Source: Desmodus rotundus
Taxonomy: Eukaryota; Chordata; Mammalia; Chiroptera; Phyllostomidae
Length of the DNA stretch: 64,000 bases
Direction: 5' to 3'
NCBI RefSeq assembly: GCF_022682495.2
Contig: NC_071392.1
Coordinates: 102,972,896 to 103,036,895, forward strand
Shown: one piece after another, positions 11,796 to 23,965 of the stretch
How positions within the stretch are numbered: position 1 is the first letter of the stretch
Layout of the letters: each line of letters starts with the position of its first letter
Notes under the pieces: generated by a model
The model's database searches: none
What the model saw: the letters and a program-made list of their open reading frames with translations, nothing else
What the model was told of the DNA's origin: nothing
Translations under genes and position numbers: made by a program

Positions 11796-12384
11796 GAGGT
11801 GTGGACTGTAACATTCTTCTTCTTGATGGACCGGGGAGCTGGTGAGGAACGGGAACTCCCTTAAGAGGGATAAGCATCTCTCTCCACTCTTGGAGGTCTC
11901 AGGCAAAGGAGGGATTCCCCATTCCCAGGCATGTTTTATACCTTCTCCCTTCCACAATCCAGGCCCTGGACTGGCTTGGCCTTGGCACAGATGCCATATA
12001 AGGGGTGACCCCAGAGCCACGCCCACCAATGTGACACCATTGCCTCCAGCCTGCGACCATGGACCTCCCCAACCTCGGTGTCCTCGGCAAAGAAAGACTG
12101 CTAATTCCTCCTCTCCCGAGGTTGCTCTGAGCGTCCATGGGACCTTGCAGGCCATGGCGGGGCATAGGGGTGGGGGGGAAATCCTAGCTCCAGGGGACAG
12201 ATGGCTACCTCTGCAAATGAGGTCCCAAGTGACCAAATCTGCTTCTTGTTCTTTCTTTAAAGACAACTTGGAACTCTGGAGGCTTTATCTGGACTCTCCA
12301 AACTACTTAAAAATAATTAAAATAGCATGTGGTCTGCATTCAGCCTCGGGGTTTCGGCTTCCTGAACTAAGCGGCAGTGGAAAG
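11796..12384. other. Single-copy stretch, nothing recognised
   Basis: Both strands carry long overlapping open frames (184 codons plus, 176 codons minus) because the segment is GC-rich and stop-poor. Neither shows a known domain and the minus frame begins in the SINE, so neither is called. Confidence 0.5.
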
Positions 12385-12580
12385 AGCCGTGAATGAGGAG
12401 TGCCAATGTCTCACATGTGAGGCCCAGATCTGCCGCCTCCTAGCAGGCTGCTTGGCTTGTCACTTTTGCAAGACTCAGTTTCTTCATTTGTAACTTGGGA
12501 TACTAATCAAATGTGTCAGCCTTCACTGGATTGCCATGGCATTCAAATGAAATAATGTGAATGAGAGGACTTTGTGAAGT
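12385..12580 (+). repeat. MIR SINE
   Basis: Sense MIR: ctgcttggcttgtcactttt, then caagactcagtttcttcatt, then aaatgaaataatgtgaatg. This is the decayed order of core, 'ctcagtttcctcatctgtaa' and 'aaatgagataatgtatgtaa'. Confidence 0.75.
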
Positions 12581-12690
12581 GCGATTCATTCATTCACTCA
12601 ACAAGTCATTATTGACAGGCTATAATTGGTGCAAGCGTTGGTCTAGATCCCTGGGTGCAGAAGGACAGACAGACATAATAATCAAAGGGG
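12581..12690 (-). repeat. L2 LINE 3' end, antisense
   Basis: attcattcattcactcaaca with attattgacaggct and a later acagacagacataataatc segment is the reverse complement of the L2 tail (…caataaatatttgttgaatgaatg). It sits between two MIRs. Confidence 0.55.
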
Positions 12691-12880
12691 GAGCTCTGGA
12701 CCACACTGCCATGGACCGAGTCCTGGCTTTCTCACCCACTAGCTATGGGAGAGTTAATAATACGTGACTCAAAGGGTTACTGCCAAGTTTAAATGAGCTA
12801 ATATTTGCAAAGCATTTACAACATGCCTGGCATGGAAGAGTTGCCATAGAAGCCTTTGATAATAAAGGATTATTTTCTTT
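12691..12880 (+). repeat. MIR SINE
   Basis: Second sense MIR within 300 bp: gagtcctggctttctcaccc, actagctatggg, then ttactgccaagtttaaatga, gctaatatttgcaaagcatt and catgcctggcatgg. The central 'ctcagtttcc' part is deleted. Confidence 0.7.
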
Positions 12881-13735
12881 GACATGAACTACTAAAAAAG
12901 TTAAATTATGCTTTAACGAGTCATAGCTGAATATTTTACCTTAAAATATAAGAATAAGTTAAAGAATACAGTAATGAATACCAGGGTAACCAAATTCTTT
13001 CCATATAAAATGACGTTTTAATTATTAATCATTAGCCATTGAGAACACAGAGATATTCAGAACACCCTAATTTATTAGGGTTACAGGGTAAGGATTAATT
13101 CTACTGCCATGAGAGCATCTTAGGTTTCTTTTTATTAAGTGCTGTTTTAATTATACAAGTGATACATGAATACATCCTCTTTATTAAAAATAATGAAAAC
13201 ATTTAGATGAGGCTAAAGTTCCCTTTGTTACCTGATGTTATTTTGCAGTAACATATAAGGAAAAAGCCTAAATCTCAGTAGCTTAAAGCACCAGTGTTTT
13301 TTATCTGCTTCAGTCCACTGGCCCTCAGCAATCCCAGGGACCACACACGAGGCAGGGCGCTCAGGTGCCTGAACAGTGACATGACTGGACACCTGGCAAT
13401 CGAAGAGGGCACGTAGGACATCCCTGGGGAGTGGGAGCTGAGAAAGAGTTCGGAAGGGGAGGGACCTGGGTGGAGGCCACATTCTGGAAGCAGAGGCTGA
13501 TGGAGGAGGGAGATAGTCTTGGCGGAGGGCAGAGGTTCTGGGAAATGAGGTCCAAGCACCAAAAGTGAAGAGGGGCCAAGGGGGACAGGGACTCTAAGTT
13601 GACCCTGGAGGACTACTCGTCAGGAGGGGCGTGTCTTCCTGTCTCTGGGCCTGCCCAGTGCTCATGCCCCGCACCTCTGGGGAGAGGACTCAAGTTTGCT
13701 CTGGGAACCTCAGCCTTCCTCATCTCAAGCCAGCA
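12881..13735. other. AT-rich single-copy stretch with a small palindrome
   Basis: 12881-13250 is AT-rich without a named repeat. A perfect 7-bp inverted repeat with a 4-nt loop (accctaa / ttagggt) lies at 13064-13081. 13260-13735 is GC-richer with no recognised feature. Confidence 0.5.
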
Positions 13736-13739
13736 TCAG

Positions 13740-13975
13740 GAATGGTCCTGTGACCCAGGCATGGCCAATCAGACATCAAATGTCTCTGGCCACAGTGATT
13801 GGATCAGGAATGGTATGTGACCCAGTAAGAACCAATCAGAACTAATCCTGCGGTTTTGCTAGAGATACAGAAGAGAGGAGCCCAGGCAGAGGGACCTGTG
13901 AATGGAAGAGGGTAAGGCTGAGACTGCTGAGGTCTGCAAGGGGACAGCAGGTGCCTCAGTGTGACGTCACTCCAA
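13740..13975 (+). repeat. LTR-like 'tgattggt' family, copy 2 (partial)
   Basis: Shows gtgacccaggcatggccaat, then cagtgattggatcaggaatg and gtatgtgacccagtaagaac, matching the repeated layout seen near 2740, 34640 and 50605. The 3' end is missing. A full CRE palindrome (tgacgtca) lies at 13962-13969 at its right edge. Confidence 0.5.
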
Positions 13976-16895
13976 GTAGACAAAAAGAATCAGAGTTCGG
14001 GTAATGAAGTTTACGTCTCTGGACCTGGACATGCCCAAGGCCAGCCCTATCCTTGACCTTTCCTTGTCACTAACCAATACATTCTTTCCTAAGTTTAAAC
14101 CTGATGGACTTGGATTTTCTGCCACTTCCTCCAAGGGTATCCTGATAGACTGCGCCTCTTCAAAGACTGATGTTTGTTGTCTTGAGTGACAAGTGGACTG
14201 GGATCTCTGTGATGCCACTGACAGACACTCTTGGTCCCTCTAGAAGCAATGCCACTGGCCTCTCAAATGCCGCATTTCCTTGGGTTCACTCTGGGAAACC
14301 CAGTGTTTGTCTCTGAAGAGCACATGTGTTTGGAATCACCTCCCCAGCCTCTGATGCCGATTTTCCATGTGATAATTTACCTGTTTACTATTGCCGTCAC
14401 GTGCAGCTTCATGCCCACCAAGCCCACCCAGATATCCCCATGGTGGTCAGTCATCATTTGGTTAATTTGATTTTTTTCAAAAAGTCCTAACTGAACAAGT
14501 AAAATATGTTCACTCTGAATGCATTAAGTGTGTACTCATCAAATTGGAACTGTATTACCCCCTTAGATTACGTTAAAAACAAGATCAATAGTTTATTTAA
14601 CCAGAGTCAAGAAAGGAAAGAAAAAGAAAAAAGAAACAAACAAAATGCCCCGAGGAAGCTGTGTAATAATTTTTACACGGAAAGAAACAACGTGAATAAA
14701 CATGGGGAATGAATTTTGGTGTAAATCAAGGCAGCTTGGAGGAATAAACAGGCACCTAATTTAATACCGTTTATTTCTGTGCACCTTCTTATCAATAGCG
14801 CACCAGGGCTCGTGAAGGAGAGGCCGCTTTCTGAGCCGGCCATGAGAAAGAACAACCCTGTGACACTTTTAATAGTGACAGTGTCGGATTTCATCCAGTC
14901 TTCATACAACCTCTTGAACCAAATATTTGAGATCATTACAAAACTGAGCTTCTTATCGATGCCTCCAAATTAGACTCCGGGGGCTGACTTTGATCTACTT
15001 CAGATACCTCCACCTAAGCTCCTTCCCTGTGTGCTTTAAATTTACAGTTTCTCACTTTTCTGCCTCCGGAAACACAGCTCTTCTGTACTGAGACATCACA
15101 ATTCCCCGTGGAGTGACAGATGCAGCCCAGTAGCCTCTAAGACTCGCCATCCACTAATCTCCTGCCGGTACTTTGAAAATAATCGGATGGCATGCAGGAG
15201 TCACATTCTTCAGGAAGGGCTGATGACCCTCCTGGGGGATGGGTGGTGGGACTGAGTCTAAACACTAGAGGAAGTCAGAGGGCTGGTCCCTTCGTCAGCT
15301 GCCCGTTCCCTCCGACTTGCTTCCCTTCCGAGTCTGCACATACTGGTCCTAGAAGTCACGGAATTCCACGGTTAGACGAGAGTTAGAAATTCTGGAACCG
15401 AAGGCATCATTCGTTCGACTATTCGTGGATGTTTTCACGAAACGTTTCCTGAGTGCTTCCCCTGCACCTGGCCTTGACTGGGCTCTGCGTGTGCAGCGCC
15501 CTGCCCTCAAACAGTCCCTGTGCCCTCAAATCAGCCAGAACGAGTGTGCCATCTGCTTCCTGCAGGAACCCTGACCCCATTACCTTTCTTTTACAACGCG
15601 GGAGGAGGGCATTTGTGAAAGAGGATGTGGAAGAGAAGGACCCACAGAGCGTACCTGCCAGTCAAGGATCTGGAAATGGATTCTCTTAAAACTCTCCGCA
15701 CCTGTGAACCCTTAGAAGCTTGCCGTGGATTTCCATTTGATGCTCACTGATCGAATTAGTGCCTGACCATCTGCCCCTCTCTCCTCAGTCCTATAACTGC
15801 AAGAACAGTGGTGGGAACCCAAAAGTTATTTTAAAAGCTGGTGAGAGATTCAGCATCCAGGTAAGAGGATGCAGTTGGGGGCCGTGCCCCATGTAGCCAC
15901 AGGGTGTGCCCCCATCACCTGCCCAGCAGGAAAGCACACTCCCTCCAGAGCTGACATTTGGCAAGGGCTGAGCTCAGGAGGCCAGGCCCCTGGGGTCACC
16001 TGCTTGCGTCCAGCACGTACCAGCTTGTAGGGCAGCCTGTCTTCTTTCCTTATCCTCCAGGCTCTCTGCAGTGCTGATTTAGAAATTCCAGACAACCCAT
16101 CGAGAGTTCTTTATTGCAGCAGCGGGCAACTGATCTCCAATAACAAGTAAAAAGATAGGGGGCCCCAGGCAACGACAGCAGCTGCAATTTAAGTTGAAAT
16201 TGGAGTTAAATTGTGTGCTGTGCTGGATTCACCTGCTAGCAGGTGGGGGGAGGGGACTGTTGGGAAGGGGAGTGGGGGGGTGGCCTCTGGTTTCCCATCC
16301 CTGAATCCCGCTAGATGCTCCAGGGCCAAGTGCCCAATATTCTAGGTGTCGCCCTCTCCCTTGAGACCAGGGGCTCTTGGTAATGGCTCTACGGTGTGTT
16401 TGCATTAGCCGCCACTGGGTCTTCTTCCCTAGGGTCATTCAGATATAAGCATTCTTTCCTTCCTTTTCCTCCCTCCCTCCCCCACCCCTTCCTTCCTTAT
16501 CTCCGCGCCCACTTCCCCACAGAATGCTTGGGATTGGATCTTCACACCTGGGAGAAGCTCAAATATCTGTCTCTGTCCATCTGGGCTGTCACCTGGTCTT
16601 TGTGGGGGAAATGAGGTTGTGGATGCGCACATTCTTAGAGCACTTTGGCGGGAAGGCAGGAAATAAACCCAGCCTGTTTCCCAGCCCACTTCTCCTGCTC
16701 TGCTGGGCTGCATGGCCCTCGGAGCCACGGGGTGAGTGGAAAGGAATCCTGCTCCTGCCTGGACAGGCTCAGAGGATTCCACCCCCCTGTCCCCCCACCT
16801 CCTCCCCCTGCAGGAAAGAAGAGGCTGCTCATGGCAGAAAGGGTAGAGGCAGAGGATGCTCAGCACCTCCCCTGAGGGGCACAGGTGTTCACACC
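13976..16895. other. Single-copy stretch, nothing named
   Basis: No gene is recognised. 14220-15000 is AT-rich and looks like ordinary or possibly constrained non-coding DNA. 15410-15540 may be a very decayed antisense L2 end. 16455-16500 is a C/T-rich tract. Overlapping open frames near 16435-16923 on both strands reflect GC-rich, stop-poor sequence. Confidence 0.5.
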
Positions 16896-17035
16896 CATTG
16901 CCTGGGTTAATTGGCTCTGCCACTTGGCAGTTGGCCTTGATTCTGTTTTTAGAAAAAGAAGCTGAGGCTCAGAGAGAGGTAATAACTCAGCCAGGGTCCC
17001 ACGGCTGGTGCAGAGCAGGAGCAGGTTTCACGTAT
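16896..17035 (-). repeat. MIR SINE, antisense
   Basis: gaagctgaggctcagagaga plus ggtaataactcagccagggt and cccacggctggtgcagagca is the reverse complement of the MIR core (gaggaaactgaggctcagag...). Confidence 0.7.
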
Positions 17036-17395
17036 GAGAACACTCTTCTATCCACTCATCCTTTGGGACAGGCTCTGGAGAAACAGCAATGAAGAAGATC
17101 GACAGAGCCCTGCTTCCTGGGCTGTGTGGAGGGAGACAGATGACGAACAGTACACAGTCCCCCTCATGGTTAGCAGGGCCATGGGAAAGAGTAAAGAAGA
17201 GGAAAGAGTATCTTTGGGAGTGGAGTTCTTTTTCATAAGGTGGCCAGGAAAAATGACAGAAGGCAGGAGCCAAGCTTCTGAAGGAGGGAGGAGAGCTCCA
17301 GGCAGATGGTACAGCAAGTGCAAAGGCCCTGAGGCAGGACCATGTCTCTCTCCTGTGTTGAAGGAGCAGCAGGTAACTGCATAGGTACTCCCTGG
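17036..17395 (-). repeat. L2 LINE, antisense
   Basis: Reads as reversed L2: gagaaacagcaatgaagaag, agccctgcttcctgggctg, then gcaagtgcaaaggccctgag near 17315-17335. The last phrase is a hallmark of reversed L2 (aacagcaagtgcaaaggccc). About 360 bp. Confidence 0.7.
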
Positions 17396-17544
17396 AACCC
17401 CACATTCAAGGCAGATAGCAAGTGAGGGGTGGTGGGAACAGTCTGCCCACGTACAGGCAGTAAGCAGTGGGTTATCTGTAGAGTAATAAACCCGACTCGG
17501 ATTCAGGGATAAGACACTCCTCCCCTCCAGGGCGATGGCTCCTA

Positions 17545-17571
17545 CCCCCCACCCCCACCCCCACCCTTTGG
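17545..17571 (+). repeat. (CCCCCA)n tract
   Basis: Short C-rich repeat (cccccacccccacccccacc). It could form an i-motif, or a G-quadruplex on the opposite strand. No gene is linked to it. Confidence 0.8.
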
Positions 17572-20500
17572 AATGCTCCTGCCCACATTGGACCAGAAAG
17601 CTTCAGGAGAAAACCTTTGTTTATCCCACTTCTTGTCCCACTCCCAGGGCCTCCCATCTCAGTCTGTAATCCAGCTTTTGTTGAAGGAACAAATGAACAA
17701 ATAGGAAAAGCCAGGTGTCCTCAGAGCTGTAAGTGTGTGTGGCCAGATGCGACTGCAGCCTTTGATGGAGAAGGACAGCTTGATAAGAAAATGCTGGACT
17801 CACTGGCAGGGCCTGGACAGGGCCACCTGCTAGGGCTCCCGAAGGTCTTTACGGAGTAAGTAGGTGTCGGTGCTTTCCATGCCTGCTCCCGCTCCTCTGT
17901 GCCGAGGTCACAGAAGACCTCTGAGCACCGAAGCCCCAGCCCTGGTCTCTGTCCCTGGGGAAGCAATGACTCCTACTGCCCGCAGCCCACCCGATGTTGA
18001 TCTAGTGAGACCTGAGCAGCCCACGACAACGGAGTGCAAGCATGGACTGGATGTCCAAAGGTCCGGTTCCAGTCCCGGCTCTGTCAGCAACAGCCATACG
18101 ACATCGGCCAGCATGTTCCACCTTCTGAGCCCCATCTGTGACCCAAGGCTTTGGAGAGGGTTCCCTAAAAGGTATTTTTAACACTGATTGCACTAGAGTT
18201 CAGAGATTATTTTCCCCCTGAGAAAACTACTGTATGCACAGCACTGTTGGAAATTCAGAGCTCTGAGGGCCACGGTCCTTCCGAGGCCGTGGGAGTCACA
18301 CGCAGAGGTACATGCACTGCAGCTCAGCGGACTGGCAGGCTGTGAAACAGCTGCCACTCTCTTTCCCTCTGAGAAGACTAGGAAGAAACAACACAAATGT
18401 GATGTCTAGTTGCTCTGTAAACGGCCTGTCCTGGAATTCATCTGCCAACTCATTTGCGTCTCGCGGGAATAGGGGTGGCAGGCACTCTTATCGCACATGG
18501 TCCACGGGTGGGGAAACTGAGGCACACTGTCCAAACTTCTTCACAAACTCCTCAGGAGCAGATTCCCATCACCCCCAGTTCCCCAGGTCTTTCTTCCAGG
18601 TCTCAGTGATGGTCCCTTACGTCCTACCAGACCCCAGGGAGTTGTGACCATAAAGGTGATTTTTTTAACAAACAGACCGGAACGCACTGTGCGTCGAATC
18701 CCTCTGGGTCCCCACAGAGTGGTCTCCGGGAGAAATCCTATTTATTCCAACAACAGAGCTATTGTCGGGTGACTGTGGGCTCCCCCGGGGTGCTCAGAGC
18801 CAGGGGGAGAGCTGCAGGGAAAGCTGTCCCTTTGTCCCACAGTTACATCTTGCCTGGCCCTCAAATTACTCTGGGCTGGAGTGCATTTCCCCTCATTAAC
18901 CTCAAACCTCGGTCACCTCCAGACACTGAGGGATGCCACGCTCACCCTCCAGCACCAGCCAGGTGGGCGTGCGACGCTCAGAAAGGCCCTCACCTGGCTT
19001 CAAGTCCTGCTGTCACTAACTTGACATTCTTAAGGATTTTTGGACAAAGAAGCTCTCATTTTTATTTTGCATTGTCCCCCCTCCCCAACATTATGTAACT
19101 AAACCAGCCACCTTCCAAGGACTGAGGTTTGCTCTCTCTGAGCTACTGAAAAGCACAGGTTCCAGACTAAAGGATTTCTCTTCCCACGACGAATCCCCAA
19201 GTGTCTGATCAGTGCTTGTGTCCCCAGAGGGTCCCACTCAGAAAAGACCAGGCTCATTGGAATTCTTCAGTGGCACCACTTTGCTAAATGACACAGGTCT
19301 TACCACCACTCAGCTCATACCCTGGGCACTAAGTTGTACTTTCAATATGTGAGCCTGGCTAGAGATGGAATGTCATTTGCGTGTGGCCAGGAGGCTCCTG
19401 GTTAGTTTCTTCCTCTTCCGTTTCTTGGCCCTGCCTCCACTTTCAGGATGGGTTTGATCAGGGTGTTGCTGAGCTCTGACTGCTCTGTTGATCGGTTTGG
19501 GGCTGGGGCAGTTTCTGTTCTGTGCCTCAGATTGTCAATGCTTGGGTAAAATGATACCTCCCGCCTTTGGGGATGGACCTCCAGGTTGGCTTTGTCTGCA
19601 GTCTCATTTGGCTGAGACTCACGTCCCAGGGCCTTCCACTTAAACCATCCAGCAGCTGCTATGAGAACCTGCACTCCTCCATATCACAGTCCCAGGAATG
19701 TCCCCAGGTCACCCTCCCCTCTGAAAGGTTTGGAGAAAGGTGTGAGCAACTGAAGTAAGAATGAGGAAGATGGTTGCCTAGCCCACGATGGAAATGCAGG
19801 ACCCCTATGTTCAAAAAATAGTTAGGAATTTCAAGACAATAGAGCATTCAACCAAGCATGGGGCCCTTCTCAGCACAGGCCTGTGAGCCTGCACGGGTTA
19901 TACGCCCATGAAGCCAACGCCGTTTCCAGGGCCTGTAATTCATCATGGGGTGAAGCCAGGCTGTGTGTCTTCTGAAAATAATTACAAGCCTCATTTTCCA
20001 TTCATCTCTATTGCAAGAGGCCCGGGCAGGAGGGCCATGCATAGCTAATCAAAGCCAGAGCCGATCGCTGCCCGGTTTGATCTCAGAATGAGCCGAAGGA
20101 GGATGCCAGGGCTTGCCTGTGAACTCAAGGCTTGCGTGTGCTGCCCAGGATGCCTGCAAAGAAAACAAAGTTCCTGCCAAACACTCCAGCTTCTGAGCAG
20201 TATTTTTACACTTTCTCCTCAGAAAACAGCTTCTCTGTGTAATTATTCCACACCGCAGCGAAATGGTTTTCTCTTTGCTCAGTGTCCTCGGTGTTTTTCT
20301 GTCTTTTGATTATGGACAAGTTGAGGTTTTATTCGTCAATGAGAATGTCTGTCTCGGAGTGGCGAGCAAGGGGACAGGGCTGGGGGTGAGTGTGCTTAGT
20401 TTCTATTATTCTAGGTTGTTATGGGGGGCGGGGCTTGGGAGTGTCCGGGGGAGGAAATGACACTTCTCCAAAGCCACCTCTTCTGTTGTTAGCTAGGAGA

Positions 20501-20595
20501 GAACTGTGAAAGCTTTGCTTCTTCAGAAAATTCTGCTGTGTATTTTTAAAAACCATTTGAAGCTATTCAGACTCCAGCCACTTCTCAGGACCTCC
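17572..20595. other. Single-copy stretch, nothing named
   Basis: No gene or clear repeat is recognised over about 3 kb, apart from a MIR scrap at 18510-18545 (tggggaaactgaggcacact). Open frames are under 130 codons, overlap on both strands and have no recognised domain. Confidence 0.5.
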
Positions 20596-20599
20596 AGCC

Positions 20600-20845
20600 C
20601 TGTCAGCATAGTCTAGGCCACTGTCATCTATGTTTCAGTGAGTCCCATAGTCCCTTGGAACAAAATCCAAATTCATTCCTACTGTCCACGAGGCCCTACA
20701 TGGTCCAGAACCCACTACCTCCCCAACCTCATCACATGCCCCTCCCTTCCCAGCTCACCTGCTCCAGCCACACGGGTCCCCTGAACAAATCAAGCCCATT
20801 AGTGTTTCATGGCCTCTGTTGTCCCTCTAGAGTGTGCTTTCCACA
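20600..20845 (+). repeat. L2 LINE, sense
   Basis: aacaaaatccaaattcattc, ctgtccacgaggccctacat, ggtccagaacccactacctc, and ctcacctgctccagccacac follow the L2 sense order (aaaatccaaactcc... aaggccctgcatgatctggcc... ctgctccagccac). Confidence 0.75.
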
Positions 20846-20861
20846 TGCATCTGTGTGTCCA

Positions 20862-21050
20862 AATAAGCAGAATAATGCACCCCACCCCCGCCCTGCCCCA
20901 AGATGCCCATGCCCTCATCCCTGGAACCTGGGATATGATGAGATTCACCTGGATTATTCCAGTGCCCCCCACCCCGCCCCAATACAATCTCACAAGGCTT
21001 TGAAAGCAGAAAAGAAAGTCAGAGACTTGAGGTTCTAGAAATATTCAATA
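20862..21050 (+). repeat. MLT1-type LTR, 5' part
   Basis: aataagcagaataatgcacc, then agatgcccatgccctcatcc and ctggaacctgggatatgatg, is the sense start of an MLT1 LTR (taggcagaataatggccc... atgtccacgtcctaatcc). A middle segment is deleted. Confidence 0.65.
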
Positions 21051-21334
21051 TGCCTTTGTTGTCTTGAAGACAGAGGGTGCCACATGGAAAGTGAGGGAAG
21101 GAAGTGAATTTGGCCAATGTCAGTGAGCTTGGAAGAGGGTCCCAAGCCCTAGATGGGAACCATAAGCCTGGCTGACTGACGCCTTGGCTTTAGCCCAGTG
21201 AGGCGCTGAGCAGAACATGCAGCCACACCAACTGAACTTGTTGTAACCTACAGAACAGTAGGATTATGCACGGGCAGTTTAAAGCTGCTAAATTCAGGGT
21301 AATTTGTTGCAACAGAAACTACCGTTTCCTCCTC

Positions 21335-21420
21335 CTGCATCCCCATCACCTACATCTGCATAGCTTATAGTAGTTGCTCAGTAAAGTTTTATTGACTGAC
21401 TGCAGGGCTGAACATATGAT
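21335..21420 (+). repeat. L2 LINE 3' end
   Basis: atagcttatagtagttgctc followed by agtaaagttttattgactga is a decayed L2 terminus (cacatagtaggtgctcaataaatgtttgttgaatg). Confidence 0.55.
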
Positions 21421-21560
21421 TTCTTTGTCCATTTTACAGACACTATGAGACTTAGAAAAGGGGAATATCTCATCGGGGGCAGATCTGAAGGCTGCTGATC
21501 CAGGCGGAACCAGAACCCAGGGCCCTGCCACGCAATCCCGGACTCAGCCCCTCAGGCTCC
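21421..21560 (-). repeat. MIR SINE, antisense
   Basis: tgtccattttacagacacta followed by tgagacttagaaaaggg, and the later gaaccagaacccagggccct, fits a reversed MIR. Confidence 0.55.
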
Positions 21561-21659
21561 TGCCTGCTCTGGTATCACCAGGCTTTCCAATAACTTCTTT
21601 TATTTGAAGTTGAGGTCACAGTGAGTTAGCTGAAAGCTCAAGGGGCAGGGCCTCCTTTA

Positions 21660-21765
21660 ATGTATTTATCCCTTCAACAAGTATTTACTTGACAACCTAC
21701 TTTGTACCAATCCCCGTCCACGTGTCTTATCCCACTTACAAGCCCTGTGATTCTCGACGACCTGG
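21660..21765 (-). repeat. L2/MIR-type end, antisense
   Basis: cccttcaacaagtatttact, then tgacaacctactttgtacca, is the reversed L2/MIR tail (caacaaatatttattgagcacctactatgtgcc). Confidence 0.55.
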
Positions 21766-23855
21766 TGCTTAACTTTATAACATCTGTCAAATGAACCGAT
21801 ATACGAGCAAGAGTCTCGCGATCCCCATCCTGAGAATGAAGAAAATGAGGTGAGGGGAGGGCAGCTAAAGAGCCACCAGCCAGGGGAGCCAGAGCTGCGT
21901 TAGTCAGAGCTGTGGCCCCGGGGCTGTTCTGCTCAGGTTTATTAAATCAGCAGCATTAATCAGCCTTAAGTGAATATTCCGGACGGTGGTTGCATAACCA
22001 GATATGCTGTCCCAGACAGAGACCTAACTTGAATTATATTTATTATCCGCTGGACCCTGCTGTCCCCTTTAGAATGCTACTATCCATCAAAGACCCCTAA
22101 GCTGTTGCTGGTCCCCAGGGAGGAGCAGAGCGCTGCCGACCGGCCACCTTGCTCATCTGAACACTCAACGACACGTGCACCACCAATTCTGCCGGTGCGT
22201 CTGTGGCACCCCACAGCAAACTCACGTGTGTGATCTTCCCTGTCTGTTCGTGCAAGACAGAAGTACTATTGCTAATAAAGCAGACAGCTCGCCACCCTTG
22301 TCTCTGCTCCCACCACAGTGCCCTAACTGGTCACTGCCCTGTTGTCTAGTGAGAATTCAAAGCAACCACCATCACCGTCTGAGGCCACACAGAACACTGT
22401 AATGAAACCCGTTTGTCGTTCTCTCATCTCCCAAACTAACCCTCCCTTCCTGAAGGAGCACTGTGAGGCGTTGGGCGTCCGTAGAAATTTGACTGCGCGG
22501 TTCTGCGTTGTTAAGGAGGAAATGGGGACCGCGCTGCAAAGGCGAGCTCTGCTCTGCCAAGGCAAATCCATCCCTATGCCAGCGTGCCGGCCCCGGGGAG
22601 GCAGCGTGGAGCCCAATTATCTTTCTTCTGACTTAATGGGGGTTTATGGTGCTATTTTTCATTATCGTAATTTCTCAAGACATATAAACAGATTTTTTTC
22701 CCCCAGTGCAATTTACTATTGCAATTTACGTATAAGACAGTTTGTGTCTAAATGAAAACTCAGGATTAACCACGATGCTGGTGGAATTTCTCCCTTAAAG
22801 CGTGGGCGTGACTGTCCCCACCCAGGGGCTGAGTTTGACCCTAAACCCCCGAGGATGACTCTGCAGCGTCTTTTGCTCTTGAAAAGCAAGTTTTGGACAA
22901 ACTTTGTGGCCCGTAGAAACCCCCTTGCTTCAGCGGTGTGCTCTCCTTTTCTGGAACTTTTAAACACGTCACAGGCCTCAGCCACGTCTCCTATTCTAAA
23001 GGTTCTCCTTTTACACCCGGGTTTGTTTGACTCGCTGAAAGCTTGACTTTTACAACCTCATAAATCCCCTCTGCTCCAATCCAAACTTGGCCAGAAAGTG
23101 CTCAAACAAAAACACTTCAGGTCATATTTCAGCTCTTGATGGAGAGAAAGAAACAAGCAGCAAGAATAATTTTTTGGTTTAATTGCGGCATGGGAGTTCA
23201 GAAACTAGAACAGCCTTCTGGCGTTGCAAGGGAGACAGACCCAGACGGGCGATCTGCACAGAGGGCCGCGAGGACCTCGCAGAATGAGGACACAAGGCGG
23301 GTGGGTGTCAAGAGAAAGGTCCCCTCAAGGTTAAACCAACAAGGGGTGGGGGAGATGGCAGTGGCCTGAAGGACCCTGTTATCCAGGCAGGAAGATCCCA
23401 GTGAGAGGGGCCATCAGGGTGACAAGGGACACAAGAGGAGAAGAAAGGCTGCCCCAGACGGTGTGGTTGGAGGACAGGCTCCTGAGAATTCTGCTGAGGC
23501 CCCACCCAGGCCCAGCTCAGTCGTGGCTGAGCGACTTCCCAGACTGGAGGACATCTGAGCCCCCGCAGCCCCTCTCATCTCCCAGGCAGTCACTGAGCTC
23601 CCCCGTGGGGCCAGAAGGCCCCACTTGTCTGGAAGGAACCTAGAAAACTTAAGGCCTCAGACCTAGAAGACCATGGAGTTTGCTGTGAATTACAAGAAGG
23701 AAATGTGGCCAGAGGGCATTTTGCAGACCTTGCAACCCGGTGAGGGTCATTGGGCTGGGGAGTTAAGTTCTGCCCTGAAACCCAATCCACAGCCCTGTCC
23801 ACAGGGAGCGCACACGTGTGTGTGCACACACACACCAGTGCCATTGCTTGTATAG
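21766..23855. other. Single-copy stretch, enhancer-like in part
   Basis: No gene or named repeat is seen. 22610-22760 is AT-rich with palindromic content (gcaatttactattgcaattt) and is embedded in otherwise mixed sequence, as in many conserved non-coding elements. A plus-strand 137-codon frame at 22342-22755 has no recognised domain. Confidence 0.45.
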
Positions 23856-23859
23856 TAGT

Positions 23860-23965
23860 TCGTGCATTCAGTGTACAAGCATTAACGGAGCACCACCCCA
23901 TGCCAGGCACCGAGTTATGTTCCAGGGAAGCTCAGATGAACAGAATCTAGTTCCTGAGCACCAAA
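23860..23965 (-). repeat. L2 LINE 3' end, antisense
   Basis: attaacggagcaccacccca plus tgccaggcaccgagttatgt is a reversed L2 end (attgagcacctactatgtgccaggcactgttct). Confidence 0.65.
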
